Assembly (NCBI GenBank): GCA_907164885.2
Contig: OU015493.1
Location: 63,511,275-63,575,274, forward strand
DNA from: Dolomedes plantarius
Taxonomy: Eukaryota; Arthropoda; Arachnida; Araneae; Dolomedidae
Direction: 5' to 3'
DNA: 64,000 bases
The notes below the pieces were generated by a model. It saw only the letters and a list, made by a program, of their open reading frames with translations. It was not told where the DNA came from and ran no database searches. Positions 12,075 through 24,943 of this stretch are shown here, one piece after another (within the stretch, counting starts at the first letter, position 1; each line of letters begins with the position of its first letter). A program made the translations under genes and the position numbers.

Positions 12075-12248
12075 GCCGTATGATGGCCGAATGGCCAGGG
12101 CGCTGGCTTTCAGTACCAAAGAATGTGATTTCGAATTCCACTCTTGGCATGGACGTTTGAAGCCGTTCGGAATTGGCTTTAAGCAATAGGTCCCGGTCTA
12201 ATTAGCCCTCATGTAGCAAAAATTTACCGTACAGCTCCAAACCAAACG
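12075..12248 (+). mobile_element. tRNA-derived SINE (short family)
   Basis: The sequence GATGGCCGAATGGCCAGGGC resembles a pol III A box and GATTTCGAATTCC a B box. The body matches the copy at 16817-16993 through the shared GTTCGGAATTGGCTTTAA, GGTCCCGGTC and the end GCTCCAAACCAAAC. No clean target duplication was found. Boundaries are approximate. Confidence 0.75.
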
Positions 12249-15200
12249 CATCACAGAAGTAAATGGTTATGTAAAAAATAATAGTTTTTACCCTTCCGCG
12301 GGCCTGATTCTTAATTATTCATATGCCATACTGAGTACACCAAAGAAAATCCTTACATTATTAATTATCGGCACTCCAGGGGGATTTTTTTCGATATTTC
12401 CGAATTAGCTTTTTATAACTGTTCTTTCTCTGGGAAATTTTTCTGTTTTATAAATGGTTACTTTCATTATTTAACTAGCGTTTTGCGGGCAGTAAAACTG
12501 ATGCAATTTTATGAACATGTCATCTATTTCCAGAGAATATATGAGCAAAAACAAAAAGTCGCAAACAGAAAACAAACCGAAGTAATACATAAATAAATAA
12601 GTAAAAGTAAATAAAGAAACAAATAGCTCTAGGAGAAAACCCTATATTATATAGCGGACGTTTCAGAACGTGAGCAAGAGCTTTTTTTTTTTTCACTACC
12701 CAGGAGGGAGAAAGAAATTTTTCACAGATAAAACTGAGAGCCAATTAAATGAATGTTCTGTCCATTATAGTTTTGGAGAAGTCATTACCGATTTTATATG
12801 TAAGTGAAAACTTAACTAATAGCTTCCTTTCACTCTCTAGAATTTACTGCGATACAATGATAAGGAACTGGAGCCTTTTGAATACCTCAATAATAGTTGA
12901 TGATGCAATTACTAGGATTTATTTAGTTCGTGTTGATAGAATTTATAATGTTTTGTCAATTTGAGAGAGACCCTTGGATTTTATTGCCCAATGTTTGACA
13001 ACACGAATAAAAGAAATTACTATTATGCTATTAAAACTTCTCCTTTTTTCACGTAGGTATATTCTGTTTAAATATATTCAATACGAGCTGTGTTTGATAA
13101 AATACCATGTGAATTACGTTTTCTTCTTTTTCAATGGTGAATATATAAGTATGCCTTAAACTAATGTGTAATTTTTATAAAAGTTTTAAAGAATTGTGGG
13201 AACTTTTCAACCTAGGTTTAAGTAATTTAATTCTTAATCAGCGTATGTACCGGAACATTTATAGTTTCCCATTTCTTTAACGATAAATCGGCACCCTCTT
13301 AGATGAACCTAAACAATGTTCCACTTCCTGCATAGTTCAATCAGATGCTTTATGTCCTTGACATGCATGCAGTTATAAGAATACATAATGAACATAATCA
13401 GAATCAATAGCAGTGCAGAAACAGCAGCAAAATTGGCTTTAGACAGCTAACGCTGCTGCACAGTCGATAGGCAAAACTGCAGTCGCCATGCCGCATAACA
13501 GGCAACCGAATGTATAGCTGCTGAGCAGAATTTAAGCTTCAGTAAAAACAAAAATGGTTCTTATATCATAATACAGTGCCTTAACAGTAAAATAGCAAAA
13601 TTATGTTCATTGCAACGATCTGATTGGGAATAACAACAAAGCTCATCCAGTGTGCTTTCTGGCGCACAGTATTGAATTGATCATCAGCAAAGCTTTTCAG
13701 TAAGTTCAACTCACCTTAGGAGACGTTACTGCGCATTTAAATCTTAATCCAAGGAGACTAGACGTTTTAAATAGATGACCGTTGGGTGTTACTTCGCCAG
13801 GAGAGTCTCACTAACCGAGTTCTTGATGAAAAAAATTCATAATTGAAATATAATGCATTGAATCGATTTCTCGATCAAATGCCGAAGCAAACTTTTGCAA
13901 TCGAATTATAAGAGGAAACGGGCCATTTTTATTTTACAATAAATGCAAAAATTATCCCTCCTTCTGTCGTTAATTATTCTTCGATGTCTTATTAAAAGAA
14001 AAAATTAATTAAACTTTAAAAAAGGAATAAAACACTTAAGGATTAATTCCAAACAAATCCAATGATACTATTTTTTGCTTACTAAACGTATCAAATCTGA
14101 CAGTTGGTATCGTAAACATGCAAAGGTCGTTGCTCATTAATTTTTTTGTAAACAGAATAGGAAGTATTTGATTCATCTTTTCTTTGGGTAAATAGTTTAA
14201 ATTGCGAAGAATGCATACATATACTTGAAAGGAAATACATTTAAAGGAAATATTAAGAGAGAAAAATACGGCATTCACTAGGAAATAAATCTAGGCATCA
14301 AAAAGGTTCTGTTAAATGAATATAGACATAAAAATTAACGAATAATCAACAAAATTAAACACACTTTGTAAAAAAAATATAATAAATCAAAGTATAAATC
14401 GGACAAATCATTCATTTGCCTCCTTAAAATGCATGGACACATAAACACACATTTTTATGAATACAATAATAGCAAAATTTATAATACTCATTTTTATGGT
14501 AAAGTAAAAAGCATAATGGTGCATGTGATTGTTGTTTTTATAATTTTGATTGCTGTCTGTATTTGAAACAGCTTTCTTTAATTTTATATAGCGAAAGCCG
14601 TCACATGTCCTGAGCACGTAAAACTTAATATTAAGATTCCCAAATTCTAGCTTAGTATCGAAAATTAAGAAACAGTATAATATTTCACGAATATTTTATG
14701 AAAGGGGTGTTTGCCAATAATTTTGGTTTATTATAAGAATAAATTAAGGTTTCATAGCGTAGGTTCAATAGCCGACAAACTTTGAATGATTGTTCTAACA
14801 CGCTAACTGCTTAAAAATTCCGCTTGTATGAGATGTAATTTTACAAGCTCTCTGTATATAACAGAAAGGAATTTAAACATGACGCAGTTATGAATATTTA
14901 TTGAATCCATTCATCATGAATAATGTTTTTTTAAGTCATAAATTTTTATTTCCGACATAAATTTCTTCTTCCTCTTTTTCTATCATTTGATAGATGATTG
15001 ATGACAAATGTGGAATTCTCCTTCCCATTCAAGACAGATTCTGCCAGAAGAAAGCTTTTTATATCCTTATTTTTTATTTCATTCAAATGTTTACTGCATA
15101 AATAAATACCCAAAAAGATTCAATACATTGATAAAAAAACTTGGACTGTTTAAGGGCGAAGTTTATGCATCGAGTATGTGAAATTGGAATTTAAATGAGC

Positions 15201-15600
15201 CAGCATGATTCTGGTCGAAGACAGACAATTTCTTGAGTAGGAAAATCCCCTGAACTAGAATATTTCACATTTCAATCCTTTGACAAATTCCCTGGACACA
15301 TGTATTTAGTCCCTTACTGAATGTTTACTGTATCTTGCAGACTTCGCAAAAGTGCTGATCAAATTGTAGAATGCTAATAGAAGTGATCTGATTTAGAAAA
15401 AAGAATTTTACTTCATGAATTCTTTTTTGCGTCTAATTAATCAACTAATTCTCATTAATGAATTAAAACATATTTTACTAAGTAATAAAGAGGGGAAAAA
15501 AGTTTTTATCTAAATTTTACAAAATGAAACATGCTTCTGAGAGCTTTTGAAGGAAATTTGTAAGAGATTTTTGTTATTTTCCTTTAAACGTGGATTATAT

Positions 15601-16111
15601 TGTTACGAACTTTGCAAATATTGCATTTTTGTTCGTTAAAATGGTTTCTATGGAAGTGCTCCGATAGCTATGTATTTAACATGGGAGTCTATGGGAATCT
15701 CGCCAAATATAAGAGTTATCGCCAAATTGGCGGTGGATTTTGTGACTGATTATGGTCGCCAGATTTGGCGATATTTCGCCAACTTGCCGAAGCTTCTAGA
15801 AATATATAGCTGTGACTGACCTATAGAGGGCGCTTTGGAAATCTATAAATATACCTGGCATTGGCATTGGAACTCAGTTCAATTTCCTAGTGAGAATTGA
15901 ATATGTTGTAACTGCGTTAATTGGCATGTATTGTAGCGAAAATTCTGGTATCCTGACTTGTGTTTTTAGAATTTTGTGCTGTATAGAAGACAGTTGTTAA
16001 ATCTTTTATGTTTGAATTTTGCCTGAAGAATTTACAAAATAATAAATTTATTTCGTGTGAACTTTCTGAAGAGATTTTCTTCAATCCTAACGAACCCAGG
16101 AAAACGGAACA
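15601..16111. mobile_element. Solo LTR of a retrotransposon
   Basis: The 511-bp unit starts TGTTACGAACTTTGC and ends AACCCAGGAAAACGGAACA, the TG...CA ends of an LTR. ATAT flanks both sides (15597-15600, 16112-16115), a plausible target duplication. Inside, TCTATAAATATACC (about 15840) fits a TATA box, with a likely initiator region after it and an AATAAA-like signal (AATAATAAATTT near 16042). Some short motifs repeat inside (the GCCAAATTGGCG/CGCCAGATTTGGCG pair). No internal coding region is present, so homologous recombination between two LTRs is the likely origin. Gypsy-type is a guess. Confidence 0.75.
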
Positions 16112-16481
16112 ATATATTAAGATTTTTCCAGAGAATGCTTAAATTTATAAAATTAAAACTTTAAAACTAATACAAAGCTTCAGCATATCTGGGCTTGAAA
16201 AAACTACAAGGGTTCAGATAATATACGTATTTAGACACAGATCTGAAAATATCTCGAAATGAAAAAATAAATCCCTGGGCTTCAGAGACATATGACGGCA
16301 TGACGTTAGCTATCTTACGAATGGTACGCCAGAAGAAATTCGTAGAAAACATCTTCTCCGTTCCGTCGGTAAGACGGGAATTGGCCTGTGTCCAGGAAAA
16401 GCTTGCAATCTGGTACGCATTTGAAAATATACATATATGCCTTTCCTTGAGCCATTTTTTCCACCATGGGGGAATGCTAAC

Positions 16482-16637
16482 CTCTGCCGAAAAGCCTTCA
16501 ACCAGTATAGCGACGAGGAGATTGAAGAGAACATAGTTTCCAAATGTCATCAGAGCAACGAAGTACAGTGCTGCCCAGTGTGAAGTCTTTTCCATGCCAT
16601 TGAAAAGAACCACGTTCCAGTCCTCTTGAGTCAGGAT
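16482..16637 (-). CDS. Ca-alpha1T: Cav3 exon: domain II selectivity filter and S6
   Basis: The acceptor CATTTTAG and the donor GCAGAG|GTTAGC bound exactly 52 codons in phase 0 on both sides. [15 protein letters not shown] contains the domain II filter glutamate (QEDW), the second position of the EEDD calcium-selectivity ring of Cav3. After the ASH-type turret ([11 protein letters not shown]), [20 protein letters not shown] is S6. The exon ends EGFSAE, where other family members read EGFQAE. Reading past the donor gives a Trp/Lys-rich non-conserved tail that is intronic. This is the least ambiguous exon of the window. Confidence 0.97.
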
Positions 16638-19103
16638 CTAAAATGTGAGAAAGGTGCACAGAGTTATTCACAGCTATCTATTGAAATCTACTCCAACTGA
16701 CAACGCGGGGAGTTAAAAAAAAGCTCTCTACCTCGCAGCATGCAGCGTACGTTTAATAGTTAACAAATAAAGTAAAACTTATTTTAGGAACATTCAAGTT
16801 AACTTCATGTGCCGCAGCCAGGTGATGGACGAAAGGCTAGGGCGCTGGCATTCGGTTCCGATCCTGTGAGTTTGAGTCCCATTGGGGGCATGGATGTTTA
16901 AATCCGTTCGGTATCGGCTTTAAACTGTAGGTCCCGGTCAAATTATTCCTCGTGTAGCGAAAAGCTGACCGTAGCGCTCCAAACCAAACCATAATGTGCC
17001 GCAAGCACGGTCTTGACTTCAGTTAATAGTACAGTCAAGATACTGAACAATTAAGAAGTAGGACCATTTCTATTATTTGAATGTTTCACATTTTTTAACC
17101 TATTGAAGCACACTAACTTTTGACAGACTATATGACAAACACCAACCGACCCCCCCCCCCACAAAAAAAAAAGATAAAAAAAGAGATGATGCACTAGTAA
17201 GCGGTTATGTAGCGCCATCTATTACAAAAAGCCCAGCACAAATCAAAAGAGCAACTACTAACTTTAATGCTAATTAAAAGAACAATCCAATTACGCATTT
17301 GAGACTGTACGACCAACTGTTGACCAGGCATATTTTTAAAGAAATGCATCCTGAAGTCCCCTCCCCCCAAAAAAAAATGGTTCACTGTAAAAGGAAAGAG
17401 ATCGAAAAGTTTTGGTAATGAAAATAAAATATCTTGAAATATTAGGAATACACCAAACGTCTGGTTACCCAAATGCGAAATTATCCATTTTGAAGGTTAT
17501 CCATGCATGACAAATGTTTAGAAAGAAATCATAAATTTTGTGCGATAGAAGGTCCACAGGCTAACAAATATTGGGATGCAGCAGGTTTTGTCACCGAAGA
17601 AACACGGAAAATCTATGCAAGGTGTATAATAAAGCTGAAATGAAAAGCTTAAGAAACAAATTTAATATTCAAAGCATGCGTTTAAATAATTGTGCTTTAG
17701 CAATAAAACAGGCAGAAGACAATCCTAATCATAAAACTAAGACCCCTATTAGACTACAAAAATCCGCCACCACCACAGTATTGCTTCTTAAGCAATACTG
17801 CTCCCGTACACAAGAAAAGTTTTCCTGGACCAATGAGAAAAGAACAAACACTCCTTCACTCGCGATAAATATTCCATTCTGATCAACCCTCCCCCATCCC
17901 TCTATAGATCAAATTTGTAACCTTACGTGTTGAGTTGCGCAGATTTTTGTGGTCTGATCAGGACTTTACATATTAAAATATACCATAGCATAGCATAAAA
18001 CTGAGCTTAAAAATGTGTACGTACCGTTTTAGTGGTGTTTATATAATTAAAAATCCCTGAAGAAAGGAAATACAGTAACACTTAAACGCAAAGAGTAAAT
18101 TATCAAAATTATCTATACGCTTTGAAGAGATATGTTTAGAATAAGTTTTGTTTAAAATACGGATATCCTTTTAGGGTGTTAAGCATGGAAACTTGAGAGG
18201 CACTGGCATCAGTTCAGTATTTACTTATACTTACATAGACTACTATATTTACAATAGTCGACTATAATTTTCTACATTGTTTGTATAATACATATCAAGA
18301 AAATTACTTAATTTCTTCCATTTCATCTCTTTCAAAATTATTTAATTTCGCTAAAGTTTTATGAGATTTTTCATTGATGTATAATTCTAATAATGTATAA
18401 ATGCACTTGTGTTTGGTTTATTTAAAGAAACAACAAAGAAATCTAACACTTTAATTTTAGGACCAAACGCAAGCTTTATTTCATTTAGGCCAAAACGTGA
18501 ACTGAAAAATAGTTCGCTAATTATCGGCTTACGAACGTATGCTTTGTTTCTCTATGTTCTTTATTTCAGAGAAAAATACTGTTCACCTCTCAAAGCTTTA
18601 TTATTATTGTTGTTAATTCATACAAATAATTGTTTTAAACATATTTTAATTATATCACAATTTTTTTGTCTTCCATAATGCTACAAATGAAACACATTAA
18701 CTTTTAGATTACAGAGAAAAATAGCTCTATACACAGAGAGATTTTCACTTACTAAGAGAAGTTGCAACAAGTGTTTTTTGACTTTTTTGATTTTTAACTG
18801 AATATTCTCTAGATAATGAATTAAACACTTTTCCCCACGATGCAATCTGGAAGTGTGCCAATCTGATATGACACTTGTGCTCTCACAATATCATATGAAA
18901 GTAGTATCAAAACAAAATTTACGACATCAATTGGAACAAAGTTATGTTTTCAAAGTATACTTGGAATATATTGTCTAGAAATGGTCCTTTGAAATTTATA
19001 ATGGTACTCACGGCATGGTAACTATGTTTTCACTCAGTTATCATGCATTACAATGTACATCTTACTAGGCAATAAAAACCAACTTCAAAATAAGAATGCA
19101 TAC
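16638..19103 (-). other. Intron between pore-helix and filter exons
   Basis: About 2.47 kb. It has a SINE with target duplication at 16817-16993 and two C-run/A-run tracts (about 17150-17175, 17360-17378). I see nothing else supported in 17400-19100. Confidence 0.75.
16817..16993 (+). mobile_element. tRNA-derived SINE with 10-bp target duplication
   Basis: ATGTGCCGCA flanks the element at 16807-16816 and 16994-17003. The head has a degenerate A box (GATGGACGAAAGGCTAGGG) and a B box (GAGTTTGAGTCCC). The tail ends CGCTCCAAACCAAACC. The same family as the copy at about 12075-12248. The exact duplication gives certain borders. Confidence 0.9.
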
Positions 19104-19221
19104 CTGGAATACTGTGACAATAGCCCACAGTAAGGAATCGAAATTTTTTCGGTCACACTGGGAAGTACCGTCTGGTAACCTTTTGCAGAATTTACATCCG
19201 AAAAGGTTCATTCCTAAAATA
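19104..19221 (-). CDS. Ca-alpha1T: Cav3 exon: end of domain II S5 and pore helix
   Basis: Two AG dinucleotides lie close together before this exon. The more distal one (intron ending CATATTAG) is chosen because its first base completes AG|T (Ser) and gives [17 protein letters not shown], the conserved Cav3 S5 end. The other would break phase. The exon has 39 codons after the split codon and ends VTVFQ at the donor CCAG|GTATGC, phase 0. [11 protein letters not shown] ends S5. [11 protein letters not shown] is the turret with a Cys pair. [17 protein letters not shown] is the pore helix leading to the filter in the next exon. Confidence 0.95.
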
Positions 19222-20879
19222 CTAATATGACAAAAAAATTGAGTTAAACAATCGTAAGTAACATATAACAAAATATCTATCATTTAAAATATAATAATAT
19301 GAAAAGAAATATTTAAACGTTCTTCGTTAACTTTGTGTCGAACTCTTTCTTACAAACAGGGTGCGCATGAAAATTTTCCAGAACATCTCTGTGTGCATTA
19401 GTATGATATAATAGACAAAATTCTCTTCATAACATTTTGTCTACATTAATTAACTTGATGAACTTAATGGAATCACCAAACTGCGGAAATATTTGGAAAC
19501 GACAAACTAAATTTGATCATCTTTTATCTCTTCAAAAGTTTTCTTTATAATTATACTTTTTTTGATGACGTCAATTCTCAGGTTTGTACTTCCAGTTGTT
19601 TCATCATTGACTTGTCAAGAATAACGAAATATGTCTTATATCATCTATCTTTCATAATTAGTATAGATTAGAATCTTAAGAATGATTTAAAAAAATGGCT
19701 GCAGGTCAGAGAATTTAGGAAAGGTTGAAAGAAATGGCAATATAGTTGAAGCTGAATTTATGACATAATGTAATTTCCGTATGTAGTTGTTTAGAGGTGC
19801 AATGGTAGTACCGACCTATGATTCCATCTCTAAATATGACGGAGGAAATGTTTTTATTACAGGTGCTATAAAATCACAACATCTGTATTGAGTTTTGCTT
19901 GCAATTTCTGCTACACATTTCAAACAGTAATAAATCTCGGCACTACGCAAGGGCTAAGTGACTGACAGCACGTAGATATAACAATCATACACAGAATAGT
20001 TCACGACTTACACGAGCGTTCGCGTACTTTAGCTATGTTCATAGAAACTACATTCTATTAAAAATGTTCGAAACGATTGCATAGACACAACTCATAAACT
20101 CTGATCCCAGGGTCAAAATATCTTGACCCTTTTGGTCCTATTCTCCCTTCCCCGTACCGTTCACTTCACATTTTTCTATACATCTAGCTGCGTGTGACAT
20201 CATTCTACCTGGAACTGAGACGGAGTAGAAGTCTAGGGAAGAATTAACGTTAATAGGAAAATAACTTGAACTTTATAGCATCATAAATTTCTTTTATATC
20301 TAGCTAAATACGTTTTAAAAATGATATAACTATTTGTTAAAATACTTTTCTTCATTATTATTTATTTTATTAAATGAATTTCTAATGTATTTTCTCAAAA
20401 TGTTACTAACTAATGCAACTGATAACTATAACCACTATACAAATTTACATTAACTTTTTTCGTTATTTAGTATTCATTTGACAAGCCCTGGAGTCGAGCT
20501 TGGGGGGTCGTATGCTGTCTGTAAAGATTCGCTGTCATCTACATTGCTAAGCCACCTAATGATCTCTATAACACTTTTCTTTGCTGAAACTTAAGCTATT
20601 ACGTAGAAATTAAAGTAATTAGCATGAGGATTTGCTATTACGTGAAACTATTCCTCTAAAATTACATTTCGTAAACTTTTCAGTATGTGACTGCCTCATG
20701 TCATTAGAATTGTGTTGTTCAATCCAAATGTGAATTATTAATCAATCTCGTTTATAAACATCTTTTGCGGAGATTACACGCACGTAAAGTACTAGGAAAC
20801 ACGTAAAGCATTTCACTATTCAAGCACAAAATACAGCATTAGCAAATTATAGTCATCAAGTCACTGAAAAAAAATCACA

Positions 20880-21190
20880 CAAATCACCATATGAACTACT
20901 CTGTTCTCTTATCATTAAGTTTTCTCTGAATATTAACTGTCTACCGAAACTCGTTGGTATGTAATGACTTGCGATTTCAGGTCATACTTGAATACATGCA
21001 CCATTTTATTGTTCCCAACTTATAGTTGCTAATCTTTTATCAGCCGTCTGAACAAGTTATTTTCCAAAAATTATGGAAATAAGGGGTGCAAGCGATTTCC
21101 GATATTCTGGTGAGCTGTGTAATAAACGGTAACAGCGTAAATGCTGAATATTAGATGGTAATACAAGCTTTTGGTAATATGGTACGGAAT
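20880..21190. repeat. Diverged duplicate of 23400-23720
   Basis: Shared order of short blocks with 23400-23720: GTTCTCTTATCATTAAGTTTT, AACTCGTTGGTA/AACTCCTAGATA, CAAGCGATTTCCGATATT and AAATGCTGA...GGTAATAC. Neither copy has recognisable coding similarity. A 113-codon open frame over the second copy is therefore not called as a gene. Confidence 0.55.
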
Positions 21191-21397
21191 AAGCAAATAT
21201 CTTTCTATGATGATAAATGAGCGGTTCGAGGATTCAGGAAGGGAGGAAATCTGTTACTGATCAAATGAAATGGTTTTAGTCGGTAAGATATGTGCTCGAA
21301 TTTCTGGCGAAAGAGATATTTTCATAAGGGTTTAACGAATGATTCTTAGTTTTGCTTTCTCACATAGAATTTTGACAAAAGGACATTTCAGCATTTA

Positions 21398-22142
21398 GGG
21401 GTCAGGCGTCTTTCAAAAGCTAGGGAACGCAGCAAAAATATCCTTATTTTCAATCATCTGTATTTAGGAAAATAATTTAATCGAGAATATAAAAATTTTA
21501 CTGTGAATTAAACACACTTTTTTCTTTATAAGTACGGCTCTCAAATTTTTCGAGCTTGAAGATAAATATTTTAGTCTTTTAAAAATTTCAACCATTGTTT
21601 TTTTCAAAGGTATGTCATTGCGCATAGACTTCCTTCCATATATTAATGAATATACATATTTTTTTAGTTTTAAAATTAAGTTATATAATATATCTTTAAA
21701 ATGACCCATTTTTAAATAGAAATTCTTAGTTCTTCAAAGAAAAAAAATTATTTTTTTTAAATTTAAAAATTTCAGAATTTTTTTTGATAAATTTTACTCC
21801 AATTAAAATTTTTATGGTAAGAATGACGTAATAGTAGGTAATTTTAATCATGCATGTTCATTTGCCTGTGTATAAAATTTCATGGTATTCTAGCCGACTG
21901 TTAAGGTGTTACCTTGTGCGCAATGACATAACAATAAAAAAACAATGGTTAAAATTTTAAACAATTAAAATAATTTCTTTTCAAGCTAGAAAAAATTGAG
22001 AGCCATGTTTATAAAAAAGGAAACTTGTTTAACTCACAGTAAAATTTTCGCATTTCTGAATAAATTGCTTTCGTAACTACTGATGATTGAAAATAGGGAT
22101 ATATGTGTCGAGTCTCTTGGAATTTAAAAGTTACCAGACCCC
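21398..22142. mobile_element. Foldback element with ends GGGGTC, TTAA-type
   Basis: The left end GGGGTCAGGCG follows TTTA; the right end CCAGACCCC precedes TTAA (22143-22146). Inverted arms of about 200 bp or more match with divergence, for example TTTTCAATCATCTGTATTTA against TTTTCAATCATCAGTAGTTA and ATGTCATTGCGCATAG against ATGTCATTGCGCACAA. No transposase is seen. The end motif TTAA-GGGG(G)TC is shared with the element at 41803-42498, so they may belong to one superfamily. Confidence 0.7.
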
Positions 22143-22258
22143 TTAAGTCACACTGTAAATGGGACATTTAAGTCACGTTGTGGCAATGTAGAAATGTACG
22201 CATGCATTTGTGACATTCCATTATGATGTCATTCTGACACCGAATCACGATAACGCTA

Positions 22259-22598
22259 GGTTGTTGTTGCTAGTGCCCTATTGCTAGAAGTTCCTGACCA
22301 GACAGACCCATATAGGCATTGCAGGCTGAGGTGTGCAATTCCGGTTTTTAATGGCCTAACAAGGGTCGGAGTCTGTCTTATCTAGTTGTCACCTCAATTT
22401 TTACTGAGCATCCCCAGGGGTGACATCGGTGGAGAATCGTACTCTCTCCCACCCTCTCTGACCTCATAGAGGGACTTTCCGGTATACGAGACCATTTCTG
22501 GTCTAGACACGGAGGTATTTAATGGCGCTTATCGGGATTCGAACCGAGCACACGGCGCCGAAAGCCGAAGCATTAACATTAGGCTACCTCGGGTCTAA
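22259..22598 (-). mobile_element. tRNA-derived SINE, full length, 7-bp target duplication
   Basis: AACGCTA flanks both sides (22252-22258, 22599-22605). On the minus strand the head reads GAGGTAGCCTAATGTTAATG (A-box region) and GGTTCGAATCCCG (B box). The tail ends GCACTAGCAACAACAACC, which is the same 3' tail as the SINE at 42783-43135 although the heads differ. A shared tail suggests that one LINE partner mobilises both. Confidence 0.88.
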
Positions 22599-24105
22599 AA
22601 CGCTATGTAATAAGAATAAAAGTTAATTTCATTTGAAGTGAAGTATTCATTTGTTTTGAAATGTTAGAGTATTTGAATTGCCATGTTACAATCTACACTT
22701 TTTGACAACTTGGTCGCTAAAATGTTTGGTGGTGTTTAGAATAATCTCTTTACGATAATCAATTACAAAATTTACGGAAATTGCAAAATTTATTTTTCCC
22801 TATGATTTTATTTAAAACTCAAAAAAATAATGTATCTCAGTTCAAATGCAAAAAAAAAAAAATGGTCAAATGGAACGATAAAAAGCAAAAAATGTTACCG
22901 ATATTGCGAGACATAATACTAAAACTGATTGTAATAAATATTCTAGTCTATAATTTCTCACCAAGGATATTAATATTCAGAAAATTTCTGCGCCATAAAT
23001 CAATGTTGTTACACAACGTGTACAGTTGAATGATTTCAAGTTTCATTATAAAAAAAAGGAAGATTTCAAAATTGGTTTTGTTTCTCGATTTCCTTCCAAA
23101 CACGTACTATTAATAAATCTCAATTGAAACACAAATCAACGATCATAAGAAGTGACAAAAAACTAAAATAATACAGATAAATTGAGAAATCGTATTCAAA
23201 CTGAATTTAATAAACATTTTACTCTATCGTTACTCCCCCACAATAGTAAGGGTACGGGAATCTGTCTACAATAAATCGCAGTCATTAAACAACATGCGCA
23301 ATGGAATAATTTCAAATTTCATTGCAAGAAAACCGGGAGAAAATAACATTAAGATATCGAAACAAGAAATATCTCTCGCCCAAAGTTCTCGTAATGTCAT
23401 TGAAAAATGAATGCATGAATTTGCCAACCAGTTCTCTAATCATTAAGTCTTCCCTCAACATCAGCTCTCTGCAGGAACTCCTAGATAATCAATTCACTCC
23501 GATTCCCGGATTGTATTGCAGACAATCTGCCACTTTGTTGTTTTTGACTGTCATTGATAATCAGTTATCTGCACAGCTCAAACGAGTGTTTTCCGAAGAT
23601 GATTTACGCGCAAACAAGCTGCAAGCGATTTTCCGATATTTTAACGAACTGGTTAACAACTAGCGACAGTTGAAATGCTGAGCATTGCATGGGAATACTT
23701 TCAGTGATAAGAATGTGAATATATTATATGTGGCTAAACGAGTTGTTTGATAAAGAAAACACATTTTGCGAGATATATTAATTGAGATTTATGGAAATGT
23801 TATACATGTAAGTTAAAGGCAACTCGAATTGTCTTCGCTAGAGATGAGTTAATTTTCATTGTTTTAATTGTTATTTAATTATTTAATCCAGTGAAAAAAC
23901 ATATACAAGCTTCACTGAAACGTAGACAAGCGAACGCAGTGTTACAGATCTAGACATCGAATACTCAAATTTATTTAAAATTCTTTCTTTTGCATAGCAT
24001 CGTACCACAGCTTTACAATATTTTCTACTATATCTCAAGTAGTTGTGTTTTTTTTTAATGCAGACCAGATCCATACAGTGCTAAATCGCGGGGCTCCGGT
24101 TTATA

Positions 24106-24677
24106 CAGGGTGTCCGGACAGTATTTAAAAGTATTTAAAAGTTTTGACTTAATATTTTACGGAACTACCCATTAGAATTTAAAAAAAAAATAGATAGAAA
24201 GAACATCTCACCAAGTTTTAATATCAATCATAGATTTCGATCATACTATCATAGATTTCGATGTGTGCACCTTTTGTAGCACGACTAACGTCTAATGGTA
24301 ATCCAGTTCTCTCCAAGTGTTTCGTAGCATATCAGGCGTTATTAGACTCCTTTGCTTGGGGATTCATTAAATCTGTTGTGTATAAACAAAAAATTGAAAC
24401 TGTGGATGAGTTGATGAAGCGTATCATTTAAGCAATTGGTGTAATAACTCCTGATATGCTACGGAACACTTGGTGAGAACTGGATTACCATTTAGAGGTT
24501 AGTCGTGCTACAAAAGGTGCACACATCGAAATCTATGATAGTATGATCGAAATCTATGATTGATATTAAAACTTGGGGAGATGTTCTTTCTATTTAAATA
24601 ATTAAAAAAAAATTCTAATGGGTAGTTCCGTAAAAATAAGCCACAACTTTTGGATATTTTTTATCCCGAACACCCTG
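24106..24677. mobile_element. Palindromic mariner-derived element
   Basis: TA flanks both ends; the ends are CAGGGTGTCCGGACAG and its diverged complement CCGAACACCCTG. Inverted arms of about 235 bp cover nearly the whole element with a loop of roughly 95 bp (about 24345-24440). Plus-strand reading from 24355 gives SVVYKQKIETVDELMKRII, then AIGVITPDMLRNTW, then EVSRATKGAHIEIYD, the C-terminal end of a mariner transposase (compare TPDMLRRTW...RATKGAHIE in this family, known from memory). The left arm carries the same C-terminal codons in reverse. So the element consists of two 3' ends joined head to head. Confidence 0.85.
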
Positions 24678-24689
24678 TATATATCACCA

Positions 24690-24943
24690 CAAGGGTAGGC
24701 GTTCGTCTTAGCTAGTTTCCACCTCAAATTTTACCGAGTACCCCCCAGGGGTGACATCTGGTGGTATCATACTCTCCCCCACACTGTCTGACTTCACAGA
24801 GAGACTTTCTACGGATTTAACGGATTTAATGTGCCCATATCCGGCCTAAACACGGAGGTATTTAATGGCGCGCTTCGAGATTCGATCCGAGCACCCTCAG
24901 CACCGTAAGCCAGTGCGCTACCACAAGGCTACCTCGAGCCCCC
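24690..24943 (-). mobile_element. tRNA-derived SINE, 3'-truncated copy
   Basis: On the minus strand the head GAGGTAGCCTTGTGGTAGCG and the B box CTCGGATCGAATCTCG match the copy at 22259-22598. It shares GGGGTGACATC, CTTTC..GGATTTAA and CACGGAGGTATTTAATGGCG with that copy. The copy stops near the right end of the mariner palindrome and lacks the CAACAAC tail. Confidence 0.82.

Larger units (their letters stand above)
10032..16481 (-). other. Intron between II S6 and II-III linker exons
   Basis: About 6.45 kb, GT-AG on the minus strand. It contains a TTAA-flanked element split by a LINE fragment (10493-11857), a SINE (about 12075-12248) and a solo LTR (15601-16111). The remainder (12250-15600) is AT-rich with no supported feature. 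The intron's open frames are short and lack recognisable similarity. Confidence 0.7.

Noticed and set aside
16167..16481. Continuation of the S6 exon past EGFSAE
   Set aside because: A good donor (GAG|GTTAGC) ends the conserved sequence there, and the following residues are not like any Cav3 linker; phase also fits the exon at 9890-10031.
23322..23663. A 113-codon protein gene
   Set aside because: The region is one of two diverged repeat copies (the other at 20880-21190), the other copy is not open and there is no recognisable domain.
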